A DNA stretch of 64,000 nt from NCBI GenBank assembly GCA_016744995.1, contig JADGDG010000004.1, positions 236,073-300,072 of the forward strand, given 5' to 3'. Under the pieces are notes generated by a model that searched no databases, was not told the origin of the DNA, and saw nothing but the letters and a program-made list of their open reading frames with translations. Below, in pieces: positions 8,058-16,787 of the stretch. Made by a program: the position numbers and the translations under genes. This DNA comes from Gammaproteobacteria bacterium. Lineage in GTDB: Bacteria > Pseudomonadota > Gammaproteobacteria > GRL18. Position 1 is the stretch's first letter, and the number at the start of each line of letters is the position of its first letter.

Positions 8058-9095
8058 TTGCTCGGTAAAATATTAAAAGGAACTGCCCAATCCGCAGGAG
8101 CTTTGACGCTTGCGTTTGAAGTGGCGTTGTTCAATATGCCATATCTGGTTTCCTCTACAGTCGAGGAGTATATGGAAGATAATGAAATTCCCCTTGAACT
8201 AATCAAGAGGGTCAGGACGGATGATATGCGAGTTTATGACGAGCATAGCCACCTTGCAGCACTTCATTTGGCTTCTTTTTTATTTTGGAACAATGCAAAG
8301 AACATAGATTTTCTGTGGGCTTTTGTTGACCCTCTAAGTTCTATTCCAGAGATGTATGGTGATATGGCAAGCCTTCACGCCGCAAATGGTAAGTGTATGG
8401 TTTATATGCCAGATCTAGATCGAAATGTTGATGAAATGATTAGCCTTTCCTCTGGTATTCCGAAAGATGATTTAGAACTTTCTCCAAAAATCATCGACAC
8501 TTTCCGAGCTAATATCCTAATCCATGAAATAGGACATGCTCAACCTCTGGCAATGAATGAACAGGAATACTGTGAGCGTAGCCAAATACCAACTTATAAA
8601 AAATCAGCATACTACTCAAAACATGTACTCCCACTTTATATGGAATTAAGAAGTGATGATTTTTCGCTTGAGCGGATGAATGACAGTGATATTACTGATT
8701 ACATTATCGCTTTTAGAGCAGTTACTGAATTTAACAGAGTAAATAATGTGTCTCATGATACAAGCCTATTTCTGGATGAATGGTTTAATAAAAAAAGCAT
8801 GAGTATTCGCAATGAAATACCAGATCACCAAAAGCATAAGGAACAACTCGTTTCTATACTTACTCCATACATTGAACGCTATAGTTCTGAACAAGTTAAA
8901 CCATACCAAATTTATAAGGCAGCACTTGATTTTCTTGATGATGAAAAAGTAAGCGGAAAAGTATCATATTCTATGCGACGTATAACAGAGCTTTTCGTTG
9001 AAGGACTTGAATATTTAGCACCAACAAAGGCCAACCTGCTTCGTATGGACAGATCACGCCAGAAACCATTGAGCGAGACGGCTCCATCCGTCTAA
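8058..9095 (+). CDS. Putative zincin-like metallopeptidase
   Basis: Up to 345 residues from a TTG start; an in-frame stop lies immediately upstream (8055-8057), so the start is this TTG or a later codon such as ATG 8136, and neither has a strong ribosome site. The defining feature is ILIHEIGHAQPL at about residue 155: an HEXXH zinc motif. A downstream acidic/Tyr-rich region (YMELRSDDFSLERM) could supply the third ligand. I recognise no specific family. The gene ends about 45 bp before the transposon-like element, and its transcription would be stopped by the hairpin in the left inverted repeat. Confidence 0.65.
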   Translation: MLGKILKGTAQSAGALTLAFEVALFNMPYLVSSTVEEYMEDNEIPLELIKRVRTDDMRVYDEHSHLAALHLASFLFWNNAKNIDFLWAFVDPLSSIPEMYGDMASLHAANGKCMVYMPDLDRNVDEMISLSSGIPKDDLELSPKIIDTFRANILIHEIGHAQPLAMNEQEYCERSQIPTYKKSAYYSKHVLPLYMELRSDDFSLERMNDSDITDYIIAFRAVTEFNRVNNVSHDTSLFLDEWFNKKSMSIRNEIPDHQKHKEQLVSILTPYIERYSSEQVKPYQIYKAALDFLDDEKVSGKVSYSMRRITELFVEGLEYLAPTKANLLRMDRSRQKPLSETAPSV

Positions 9096-9141
9096 GAGCG
9101 ATGTGTAAATAGATGCCCTTTCATCAACCCCTAAACGTGGC

Positions 9142-9238
9142 GGGGGGTATAGTGATAGGTCGCACAGTTCCGATTTCTGACCACACTTACCACTAAGAAC
9201 ACAGGCAACCGCTATCTTCACGGGTAGCGGTTGTTTTA
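9142..9238 (+). repeat. Left inverted end of the transposon-like unit, with terminator hairpin
   Basis: Reverse complement of 11174-11263 plus 12906-12912. Its inner part is a rho-independent terminator: CAACCGCTA, a 10-nt loop, TAGCGGTTG, then TTTTA (about 9207-9238), which would end transcription arriving from the HEXXH gene. The right copy has CAACCGCTA opposite TAGTGGTTG, a change that keeps the stem through G-T pairing. Confidence 0.8.
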
Positions 9239-9310
9239 TGATTAAAGGTATATCGTAGGGGTTAAATCGATTTAATTCTTTTAATCAATTCTTCTGTTTT
9301 ATTAATATTG

Positions 9311-9480
9311 TTCCCCGTCAGGTCTTATGAGACCAAATAAAGGTCTTGCATAGCCGCGAGGCTTGGACATACATCGCCGCCTCCCGATCACAGATCGAGA
9401 AGCGGCATCATTGCGGCTGATGCCAGCCGCTTAGCGCAGGGTTTGAAAGCCCCGATTGCTAGCTCAATTACTAGCAACGA
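9311..9480 (+). other. Structured intergenic region with serial hairpins
   Basis: Starts with TTCCCCGTC, then GGTCT-tatg-AGACC (9321-9334), GCGGCT-gatgcc-AGCCGC (9413-9430), a GGGTTTGAAAGCCC fold, and TTGCTAG-ctcaatta-CTAGCAA (9456-9477). It is much more GC-rich than its surroundings and lies 110-280 bp upstream of the cargo gene. The same TTCCCCGTC start and hairpin style recur at 14605 and 35058. It could be a leader RNA, an sRNA or a structured single-strand DNA element. Confidence 0.5.
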
Positions 9481-9588
9481 TCTAAAAGTAGAGGTATTTC
9501 TCTTGAGGATCAAGAAGTTAATATCTGGCCAAATACTTCAAAATGCTTTATTAAAGAAAAGGTTATACAGCGATAGAATAGGTAGATC

Positions 9589-11154
9589 ATGACCGATAAT
9601 TATTTAGAAGATTTTACAGAGCCAACACCACTCGTACTTGTCAGAATTAAGGGCAGTTGGGCTTTTTTACCTTTTGAAACAAAAGTTAAGATTTTGAAAG
9701 CCCTTTTAAATATTGACGGAAAAGGCGAAACGAAACTCCAATATATGTATCAGGTAAATGAGTTGAAGGATTTAGCCCTAAATGATGAGAATCCATATAT
9801 CAGGTATCTTATTGCCCAAACAATTTCAAAACCATTTATATGGGGGGATAGAGAGGAAACCGATGAAGACCGTGAAGATGAAGCGCGGTACCAAAAAGTC
9901 CTGTCAGATAAAAGCGAACTTGTTCGCTCAGCAGTAAACGGGAGGATAAGGTTAACGGCTGATAATGAAACTGCCAAGCATTTTTGGTCTTTATCTCATG
10001 CAGAACGATTTATGCTTGTTTCCTCTAATAGTAAGCTGCTGTTTGACCTAAAAGGTGAGGCTATTGCTAAAATATTAGAATACGCGGCAACAAAACTTTT
10101 GCCGAAGAAAAAAGTTTCTACACAAGAAATAATGGATGTTATTCAACAGTTCATTTATGACATTAAAGAAAGTGTTTGTAGCATAGAAACACACATAAGC
10201 GAGGGCGTTTGTCCAGATACTGACATGCAACTTGGGGAAGACATGGAAGCCCTTTGGAAAACAGCTTTTTTGCTTCCTGACGAACTTGGTTTTGATTTAA
10301 TAGAAAACCTGCCCATAAAAGCTGGTTTTATGTCAGAGATTCCTATCGGTGATGCAAAAAAAATATCAGAACCAAAGTTGTGCCATCTTTTTGGGCGTGA
10401 TGATGTGGGGCTAAACGAATTACGACGGAAATTTTATACTGAAAAACCAAGCAAAAAAAATAAGAACCTCCGTGATGCTGCAATATTTTCTCTGTCATTT
10501 AAACTAGATGATGATGACTTCAAAAAATTGACCCTCAAGGACGAAGATAGTAAGAAAGAAGGAAAGCGAAAACTCGAAGAACTAAGAATGCTTGCAATCT
10601 TTTGTAGTGGGGCAACATTGGCACAAATGGAAGCCATTATTGGCCTTATAAAAGATATGCCAGATGAATATTTCTCTGGTTATAACGATTGTAGCGATAG
10701 TTATGATGATGTTGTATCTGCTCGTGAACGTCAAGAATATAGAGTAAGTAAATTAGGAGAGAATCTTTTTGCAGAAGAGCTATTGGATTGGAGGATTTAT
10801 GCGCTTGCGTCTTCCCTAACGAATGGGTATACGTCAAGTGCTGTTGATTTTCTTAAAAGTGATGTTGTGTCCGGTGACCGTTGGGCTACCTACCTAAAAA
10901 TACGCCCAAAAGTGATAAGCGAGCCAAAACTCCATTCAAAGCTGTCCGTATTAAGGCTAGGTGACAAAACATATCCAGCTATGGAAGATGAAGTAGATAA
11001 TTATGAAGATGAAAAAGACGATATAGCCGCAAACACGCCCGATCCAACACCTTCATGGCAGCCGCATTTTAAAGTTTTGGAAAAGAAAATTAAGACCATA
11101 TTTTGGATTACAATCGCTATTTTGGTAATAGTCATTGCACAGTCTTCAATTTAG
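9589..11154 (+). CDS. Unknown tail-anchored protein, cargo of the transposon-like unit
   Basis: 521 residues from an ATG preceded by AGGTAGATC. The body is charged and helical, with a repeat-like N-terminal half (LKDLALNDENPYIRYLIAQ, then SDKSELVRSAVN) that resembles HEAT-type helical repeats. Residues about 501-519 are a single hydrophobic segment (TIFWITIAILVIVIAQ) at the very C-terminus, as in a tail anchor. No enzymatic motif found. It is the only gene between the two 97-bp inverted ends, so it is probably maintained as cargo; a host-protective or abortive role is possible but only inferred from its neighbourhood. Confidence 0.75.
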   Translation: MTDNYLEDFTEPTPLVLVRIKGSWAFLPFETKVKILKALLNIDGKGETKLQYMYQVNELKDLALNDENPYIRYLIAQTISKPFIWGDREETDEDREDEARYQKVLSDKSELVRSAVNGRIRLTADNETAKHFWSLSHAERFMLVSSNSKLLFDLKGEAIAKILEYAATKLLPKKKVSTQEIMDVIQQFIYDIKESVCSIETHISEGVCPDTDMQLGEDMEALWKTAFLLPDELGFDLIENLPIKAGFMSEIPIGDAKKISEPKLCHLFGRDDVGLNELRRKFYTEKPSKKNKNLRDAAIFSLSFKLDDDDFKKLTLKDEDSKKEGKRKLEELRMLAIFCSGATLAQMEAIIGLIKDMPDEYFSGYNDCSDSYDDVVSARERQEYRVSKLGENLFAEELLDWRIYALASSLTNGYTSSAVDFLKSDVVSGDRWATYLKIRPKVISEPKLHSKLSVLRLGDKTYPAMEDEVDNYEDEKDDIAANTPDPTPSWQPHFKVLEKKIKTIFWITIAILVIVIAQSSI

Positions 11155-11173
11155 GAATCCTTTACCTTCTCAC

Positions 11174-11263
11174 TAAAACAACCGCTACCAGTTATGATAG
11201 TGGTTGCCTGTGTTCTTAGTGGTAAGTGTGGTCAGAAATCGGAACTGTGCGACCTATCACTAT
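11174..11263 (-). repeat. Right inverted end of the transposon-like unit, interrupted by the IS
   Basis: 90 bp complementary to 9149-9238; the last seven bases of the end (ACCCCCC) were displaced to 12906-12912 by IS insertion. The duplicated CTAT at 11260-11263 and 12902-12905 is the footprint of that insertion. The embedded hairpin is followed by TTTTA on the minus strand and could act as a terminator for leftward transcription from the IS. Confidence 0.78.
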
Positions 11264-11302
11264 CGGAAGGTGTCAAGGAAGTTGTCATGTGAAATTTTCA
11301 AA

Positions 11303-12307
11303 TCATGCTGCAATTTTCACTTCCTTTTCACGTTTACTTTTATCAGGATTAAGGCTTACCGAAGAAATATGCTTCCAATTTCTAGTGTTCCTAGACCAAC
11401 GCTGTGGATTTAAAGATTTAGCTTTTAAATAAATATAATTACGTTTTTCTAATATTTCAATATCCATACCTGAGTGGCGCTGGTTCGGCGTTACAAATGA
11501 GATTGCACTGTGTAAATGCTCATTGTTATACCAATTCACAAAGCCCTCAACCCAATTTCGTGCTTGCTCCAAAGATTTAAATTGCTTGCAGGGGTATTTA
11601 TGGTGATATTTCAGGGTTTTAAATATACTTTCGGAATAAGGGTTATCATTGCTTACAGCTGGCCTGCTGAATGATGTAACAACGCCCAGTTTCTGCAAGG
11701 TTGCAAGCATAGTAGCGCCTTTCATCGGCGAGCCATTATCTGAATGTAGCGTGACCTGATGCTTTAAAAGCTCTTCACGCGCGCAAATATCTACCATCAA
11801 ATCGGCGGCCAAATCAGCGCTTTCAGACCTGTGAATCTGCCAGCCAACAATTTTACGTGAATACACATCCATCACCAGATATAGGTATAAAAATATGCCG
11901 CGCACATCAGTTGGAAGATACGTAATATCCCATGAATAAACCTGATTAGGCGCAGAGGCCACGAGTTCCTTAGGTTTAATAACCTTGCGTCCAGCCCTTG
12001 ATTTGTTGCGGTGCTTTAGCTGGTTTGCTGCTTTTAATATGCGATAAAAACTGGCTTCAGAAGCAATATAAGTGCCCTCATCAGCAAGCATGGGAACTAT
12101 TTTCTTTGGCGGTAAATTGGCAAATCTTTTTTCATTAGAAATCTTTAAAATGCGCTGCACTTCAAACTCACTAAGTTTATTGGCAGGAATGGGATTATTA
12201 TGCACGCGCCGATCTTCAGTATTTTTAGAGCTTTTCCAGCGCTGCCACGTGCGTAAACATACTCCCAAAACTTCACATATATTTGCTTGCCGCGCGCCTG
12301 CTAGCAT
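11303..12307 (-). CDS. IS3-family transposase OrfB (DDE catalytic subunit)
   Basis: 334 residues from the first ATG; the frame stays open upstream into the end of OrfA (reading LSSKADRAAIKASIEKA), so the native product is probably an OrfAB fusion made by programmed frameshifting. An HTH_21-like segment is followed by the rve/DDE domain: VYSWDITYLPT (first Asp), VTLHSDNGSPM (second Asp), and NPYSESIFKTLKYH (Glu), then the C-terminal WVEGFVNWYNNEHLHSAI signature. All catalytic residues are present. Confidence 0.92.
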   Translation of the reverse strand: MLAGARQANICEVLGVCLRTWQRWKSSKNTEDRRVHNNPIPANKLSEFEVQRILKISNEKRFANLPPKKIVPMLADEGTYIASEASFYRILKAANQLKHRNKSRAGRKVIKPKELVASAPNQVYSWDITYLPTDVRGIFLYLYLVMDVYSRKIVGWQIHRSESADLAADLMVDICAREELLKHQVTLHSDNGSPMKGATMLATLQKLGVVTSFSRPAVSNDNPYSESIFKTLKYHHKYPCKQFKSLEQARNWVEGFVNWYNNEHLHSAISFVTPNQRHSGMDIEILEKRNYIYLKAKSLNPQRWSRNTRNWKHISSVSLNPDKSKREKEVKIAA

Positions 12308-12354
12308 CGCTTTTTCAATACTGGCTTTTATAGCAGCTCGATCAGCTTTGCTGC

Positions 12355-12846
12355 TTAATCTTCCTCGTCCCTTGAACCCCAGATTTCCTCTACTTTTTTT
12401 TGGAGAACAAGTAAGGCAGCAGTCTCGGCCAAGGCCTTATCCTTGCGGCGTAGCTCTTTCTTTAATTTCTTATTTTCTTCACGCAAAGCCCGCATTTCCG
12501 CCTTGTCTGGGTTAGTGTTTGTGCTAGCCATATCAGCCTTCCATTGCTCTATATGGTGCTTGTATAGACCATTGCGACGGCAATAGGAATTAAGATTTTC
12601 TTCCGTTAAAGAGCCCGATTCAATAAGCACTTGAAGCTTTTCGGCCGTGTTCCAATCCTGGGGGCGCTTTTCTGAAGCCGTATTCTTTATAAAACCAGAT
12701 TTGCGCGATTTTTCAATCCAATGATATAGGGTTCCGCTCGCTACACCTATATCATTGCATACTTTATCCATGCTGACACCATTGCCACGAGTTAATGCTT
12801 TTTCTATTGCGCGTTTCTTGAATGTTTCACTGTATTTCTTACTCAT
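12355..12846 (-). CDS. IS3-family transposase OrfA
   Basis: 163 residues, longer than the about 90-100 usual for IS3 OrfA. N-terminal HTH (KRAIEKALTRGNGVSMDKVC, then GVASGTLYHWIEKSR), a second HTH-like block, and a C-terminal leucine/lysine coiled coil (EMRALREENKKLKKELRRKD) for multimerisation. It ends 47 bp before the first ATG of OrfB, with the OrfB frame open across the gap. Confidence 0.9.
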   Translation of the reverse strand: MSKKYSETFKKRAIEKALTRGNGVSMDKVCNDIGVASGTLYHWIEKSRKSGFIKNTASEKRPQDWNTAEKLQVLIESGSLTEENLNSYCRRNGLYKHHIEQWKADMASTNTNPDKAEMRALREENKKLKKELRRKDKALAETAALLVLQKKVEEIWGSRDEED

Positions 12847-13146
12847 ATACGTTGTCTCCTGTTAATTTTAGTTTAGGTGACAACTACCCTGACACAGGGG
12901 GCTATACCCCCCTAAACGTGGCGGGGGAAATTTTCACTTTCTGAGAGAACTATCTGTTCGTATTGATAAACACATAGTGAATAATTATTTTGTTATAGAG
13001 ATGAATATATTATTCTGAAGGGTGATGTAAATAACTGAAGCTCATGAGCTGGCTGGTAATTACACATTTCATCTTTATAATGAACTCTCAATACAGCATG
13101 GATACCACATGTAAGTTTCTATACTGAAAAAAGAAGAATTGGTTTC

Positions 13147-14345
13147 ATGGCTAAACATTTCACAGATGCACAATGGCAAAAGATAAGTGCCCTGAATGCT
13201 CAATCCGCTGATAATTTTGACCTTCCCGAACGCAGATCCGATTCCGTTATTATTGGCAGTTTTAATATTCGCAAGCTCGGCTCAGTTTCTAATCGAACGG
13301 CGCAAAGTTGGGAGTTCCTCAGAAACACCATTGCTCGATTTGATCTGATCGCCATACAGGAAATCATGGATGATTTATCAGGCCTTGAACATTTACTTGA
13401 ATTGTTAGGCGATGATTATGGCATGGTCGTTTCTGATGTAACTGGTGCGAAGCCAGGTGCGAGAGGCAATACCGAGCGTCTTGGTTATCTCTTTAATTGG
13501 AAGCGGGTTAAACGCACAGCCTTGGCCAGTGACATTACCTTTGATCGATCTGAGATTGCGAATAATCTTTATGATAATCGCACGTCCTTTTCCAAAGCAT
13601 GGTCGAAGCATTGGCATAAGATCAAAGACTGGAAAATAAAGTTAGAGAAAAAAAGGCACAAGGAAAAAAACCGCCTACAAAACCACCAATATAACTTCCC
13701 AAGTTTGTCAGTTTTATTCGCCAGCCCCATTGCGTTTCTTTTCACATCAAAGGCGCGGCAAATGCCAAGCCATTCGAATTGCTGGTGGTTAATGCTCATC
13801 TTCTATACGGCAAGAATAAGCATGAGCGTGAATGGGAATTTAGATCACTTCTCGAATGGCTGACTATTCGCGCGAAATATGTCGATAATCTTTACCATCC
13901 CAATCTCATGTTGCTGGGTGATTGTAATCTCGATTTTGATAGCGTGCCGCTGATGAGGGACGATATTGATGCGTTTTTAAAGGGGCTCAATAAATCGATG
14001 CTCAAAAGCAAAAAGGCCGCTGATGCGAACTTTCCGCTATTAAGTACACATCCTATACTCGGGATTATCAAAACTGCGCTTCGGCAAAAGCAGACATATG
14101 ATCAAATTGGCATTTTCTCAAATGATCCTAGATTGCCTACGCCTGATGATAATGACGTGGCTGGTAGTGTAGCGGGAGGCTATGATTACGGCGTGTTTAA
14201 TATTGCCAATCTCATTGCCACGGCACTGCATGACAAAGAGATTGATCAGGTCACAGATATCCAGCGTCAGGCGATTTACGATAAGGCTGAGTATGATATT
14301 AGCGACCATATGCCAATCTGGATGCGCCTTAAATTGCCGGAGTAA
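13147..14345 (+). pseudogene. Endonuclease/exonuclease/phosphatase-family protein, frameshifted
   Basis: Two frames together give one protein of about 400 residues. The first part has IIGSFNIRKLG, IAIQEIMDD (metal-binding Glu) and NTERLGYLFNW; the second has LLVVNAHLLYG, LMLLGDCNLDF (catalytic Asp-x-Asn) and DISDHMPIWM (terminal Asp-His), the full set of EEP motifs. The frame changes near 13690-13700, where LPKFVSFIRQPH in one frame continues what YNFPSL starts in the other. A one-base loss, perhaps in the A7 run at 13663-13669, explains it. A sequencing error cannot be excluded; if real, the nuclease is dead. Confidence 0.85.
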
Positions 14346-14528
14346 TTTACACTTTTGCTGAAAATATATAATGCAGGCAGACGTTAGGCTTCTTTGCCAA
14401 ATGTCTAACTTCAATATTTGTGGCATCCTTAGTGCCACCGTCATCCGTAAAGACTAAGGCCAGTGAGGGATGGTAATTACGCTGCATTACAGTATAGTTC
14501 CGCTTTTGGTAATGGATAAGGATGACCG

Positions 14529-14974
14529 CAAGATGTGTGCATGTAGTACAAAATTGGGAAAAGACTCCAATTTTCTACTACATGCACCTATCTTGAGAAG
14601 GACGTTTCCCCGTCCGTTCTATCCTCAGGAGGCGCTCTAAGCTTCTAATACTTGCTTCGCAATCATTCTCAGGCAAGAGCTTGTGTGGCGCATTCATGGC
14701 ATCGAGCCATTCCTGCACCAGTGAACGTGTGGTCGTTCAATCACCATTTAGGGGAGCCTCCAAGCTGCCCCCAAAACCCCCATGGCCAAGGGAGAATTTC
14801 ATATCTCCCCTTTGGAATCCCATTGACCATAAGGGCATTTCATAGCCCCTTTGGATACCCTCGATAATTTCATTAAGACCAACCGTGCGCCGATTGGATG
14901 CCGTGAACATTTCGATGTTCAATCACGACCACTGTTTCGTCAGTGGGAAACGACCAAGGATAATCCTTGGATGC
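14529..14974 (+). other. Serial hairpin region upstream of the restriction locus
   Basis: An almost uninterrupted run of stem-loops in 450 bp without coding capacity. The first (14529-14595) is very long: CAAGAT, GTGCATGTAGTA and AAAATTGG pair with CCAATTTT, TACTACATGCAC and ATCTTG, broken by one 1x1 mismatch and a 2x2 internal loop. Then 14596-14620 (GGACG/CGTCC), 14723-14738 (GAACG/CGTTC), 14786-14815 (CCAAGGGAGA/TCTCCCCTTTGG), 14831-14850, 14879-14897 (CCAACCG/CGATTGG), 14905-14920 (GAACAT/ATGTTC), 14929-14946 (CCACTG/CAGTGG) and 14954-14970 (CCAAGGA/TCCTTGG). It ends about 120 bp before the first gene of the type I restriction locus. Confidence 0.6.
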
Positions 14975-15095
14975 GGTATATTCTTGATCTACTTAACAGA
15001 TGTGTTTATTAATCATATGACTACTTGTGATTGGTTATTGTTAATTCCTTAATTTTCCTTTATTCTCTCATATGATAATTAAGTGAAATATAACG

Positions 15096-15287
15096 ATGAC
15101 AGACGAAATTTTGACCTTAAAAGAAGTTGCTGAATATTTGAAGTTGGCTGAAAAGACTGCTTACCGTTTGGCTGCGGAAGGCAAGCTTCCCGGATTCAAG
15201 GTCGGTGGTTCGTGGCGGTTTAAAAAGGTGGATATTGAGAGTTGGATTCACAATCAAAAAGCAATCCATAAAAATAAGAGAAGTTAA
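15096..15287 (+). CDS. Excisionase/MerR-type small DNA-binding protein
   Basis: 63 residues forming one helix-turn-helix domain: LTLKEVAEYLKLAEKTAYRL, GKLPGFKVGGSWRFKK and DIESWI, the HTH_17 (excisionase-family) pattern. It lies 36 bp upstream of hsdM, co-directional. Proteins of this type often precede type I restriction operons in mobile islands and may control their expression; a true excisionase role is the alternative. Confidence 0.85.
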   Translation: MTDEILTLKEVAEYLKLAEKTAYRLAAEGKLPGFKVGGSWRFKKVDIESWIHNQKAIHKNKRS

Positions 15288-15323
15288 GAATTTAATGAAC
15301 GAAATCAGAATTAAGAGAGTTTT

Positions 15324-16787
15324 ATGATCACAGGTGAAATTAAAAATAAAGTAGACCAGATTTGGGGCGCGTTTTGGTCGGGTGGAGTATCTAATCCTCT
15401 ATCTGTTATTGAGCAAATCACCTACCTGCTTTTTGCCAAACGACTGGATGAAATTCATACGGCCAAAGAGGCTCAGGCAAACTTATTGGGCGAAGATATT
15501 GTTAATCCTATATTTGAAGATGGTCAGGATCACTTACGCTGGTCACGCTTTAAAGATTTTGAGCCAGAGCGCAAGTTTAATGTATTTAAGGATGAAGTCT
15601 TTCCTTTTATCAAATCTCTCAATGGTCGTGCGGGAAGCTCTTATACCAAGTTTATGAAGGATGCGGTGTTTATTATGCCTAACCCCGCACTTCTGGATAA
15701 GGTCGTCAATATGATTGATGACATTCCCATGAAAGACCGCGATACAAAGGGTGATTTGTATGAATATATGCTTTCAAAAATTGCCACAGCAGGACAAAAC
15801 GGTCAGTTCCGCACTCCCCGTCATATTATTAAAATGATGGTTGAGCTAACAGCTCCTACACCAAAAGATGTTATTTGCGATCCAGCATGTGGTACATGTG
15901 GATTTTTAGTTGCGGCGGCGGAATATCTGGAAGATCATCACCCAGAGATTTTGCGCGATAAGGATATGAAAGAACATTTTCATCACCACATGTTCCATGG
16001 TTCAGATTTTGATTCCTCCATGCTGCGTATTGGTGCGATGAACATGACTTTGCACGGTATCGATAATCCATTGATTGAAGATCGAGATTCATTAAGTGAA
16101 GACCATACAGATCAGCGTGATGCGTATACTTTGATTCTGGCTAATCCACCATTCAAAGGCTCGTTAGATTATGACGGCACAGCCAAAGATTTACTGCAAG
16201 TTAGTAAAACAAAAAAGACTGAGTTGTTATTTATTAGCCTTTTCCTCAAGCAATTAAAAGCCGGTGGTCGTTGTGCCTGTATCGTGCCTGACGGTGTACT
16301 ATTTGGCTCATCCAAGGCTCACCAACAATTGCGTCAAACATTGGTAGAAGATCAAAAACTAGAGGCTGTTATCTCTATGCCATCTGGTGTGTTCAAGCCT
16401 TATGCTGGTGTATCCACCGCGATCTTGATCTTCACTCGCACAGATTCTGGTGGCACAGATAAAGTCTGGTTTTATGATATGCAGGCCGATGGTTTAAGCC
16501 TTAATGATCAGCGTATTTCTATCGAAGCCAACGACATCCCTGATATCATTGAACAGTATCACCAGTACAAACAGGGTAAAGGTGATTTTTCTGATAAAAA
16601 ATCCAAAGCCTTTACTGTGGATAAGCAGGATATTGCGAATAATAAATATGAGCTTTCAATTAATCGCTATAAAGAAATTGAGTATAAAGAAATTGAGTAT
16701 GAACCAACATTGGTAATTTTGGATCAGTTGGAAATTTTGGAAGCGAAGATCCAAAGTGACCTGATAGAGTTGAGGGCAATGTTGTGA
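15324..16787 (+). CDS. hsdM: Type I restriction-modification DNA methyltransferase subunit
   Basis: 487 residues. An N-terminal HsdM_N helical domain (about 5-130) is followed by the SAM-dependent N6-adenine methyltransferase core: CDPACGTCGFLVAAA (SAM-binding motif I, near residue 186) and ILANPPFKGS (catalytic NPPF, near residue 274), then a C-terminal recognition-linked tail. In the HsdM2S complex it methylates adenine in the bipartite target. GAGAG precedes the ATG; the last four bases overlap the GTG start of hsdS. It appears complete. Confidence 0.96.
   Translation: MITGEIKNKVDQIWGAFWSGGVSNPLSVIEQITYLLFAKRLDEIHTAKEAQANLLGEDIVNPIFEDGQDHLRWSRFKDFEPERKFNVFKDEVFPFIKSLNGRAGSSYTKFMKDAVFIMPNPALLDKVVNMIDDIPMKDRDTKGDLYEYMLSKIATAGQNGQFRTPRHIIKMMVELTAPTPKDVICDPACGTCGFLVAAAEYLEDHHPEILRDKDMKEHFHHHMFHGSDFDSSMLRIGAMNMTLHGIDNPLIEDRDSLSEDHTDQRDAYTLILANPPFKGSLDYDGTAKDLLQVSKTKKTELLFISLFLKQLKAGGRCACIVPDGVLFGSSKAHQQLRQTLVEDQKLEAVISMPSGVFKPYAGVSTAILIFTRTDSGGTDKVWFYDMQADGLSLNDQRISIEANDIPDIIEQYHQYKQGKGDFSDKKSKAFTVDKQDIANNKYELSINRYKEIEYKEIEYEPTLVILDQLEILEAKIQSDLIELRAML

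Larger units (their letters stand above)
11264..12901 (-). mobile_element. IS3-family insertion sequence
   Basis: About 1.64 kb carrying two leftward transposase frames. Terminal inverted repeats are visible: GTGTCAAGGAAGTTGTCA at the left and, read inward from the right, GTGTCAGGGTAGTTGTCA. Four-bp duplications CTAT flank it, deduced because the left inverted end of the host transposon shows the uninterrupted sequence. Element length and the two-frame layout fit IS3. It is nested in the right inverted repeat, so it arrived later. Confidence 0.88.
9142..12912. mobile_element. Transposon-like unit with 97-bp inverted ends and one cargo gene
   Basis: The left end starts GGGGGGTATAGTGATAGG at 9142 and the right end finishes CTATACCCCCC at 12912. 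The two ends are inverted repeats of 97 bp with a perfect core of about 60 bp. The direct repeat TAAACGTGGC lies immediately outside each end (9132-9141 and 12913-12922), within a 19-bp shared CCCC...GGGGG sequence, consistent with a target duplication of 10 bp or more. Without the nested IS3 element the unit is about 2.1 kb and holds only the 521-residue gene. No transposase is recognisable, so it is either mobilised in trans or uses an unknown mechanism. Confidence 0.7.

Noticed and set aside
9311..9480. Group II intron or retron RNA
   Set aside because: No reverse transcriptase gene nearby and no domain V-like or msr/msd arrangement.
11204..11432. Small rightward frames at the left IS edge
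   Set aside because: They span the transposon inverted repeat and IS terminus and have no ribosome site.
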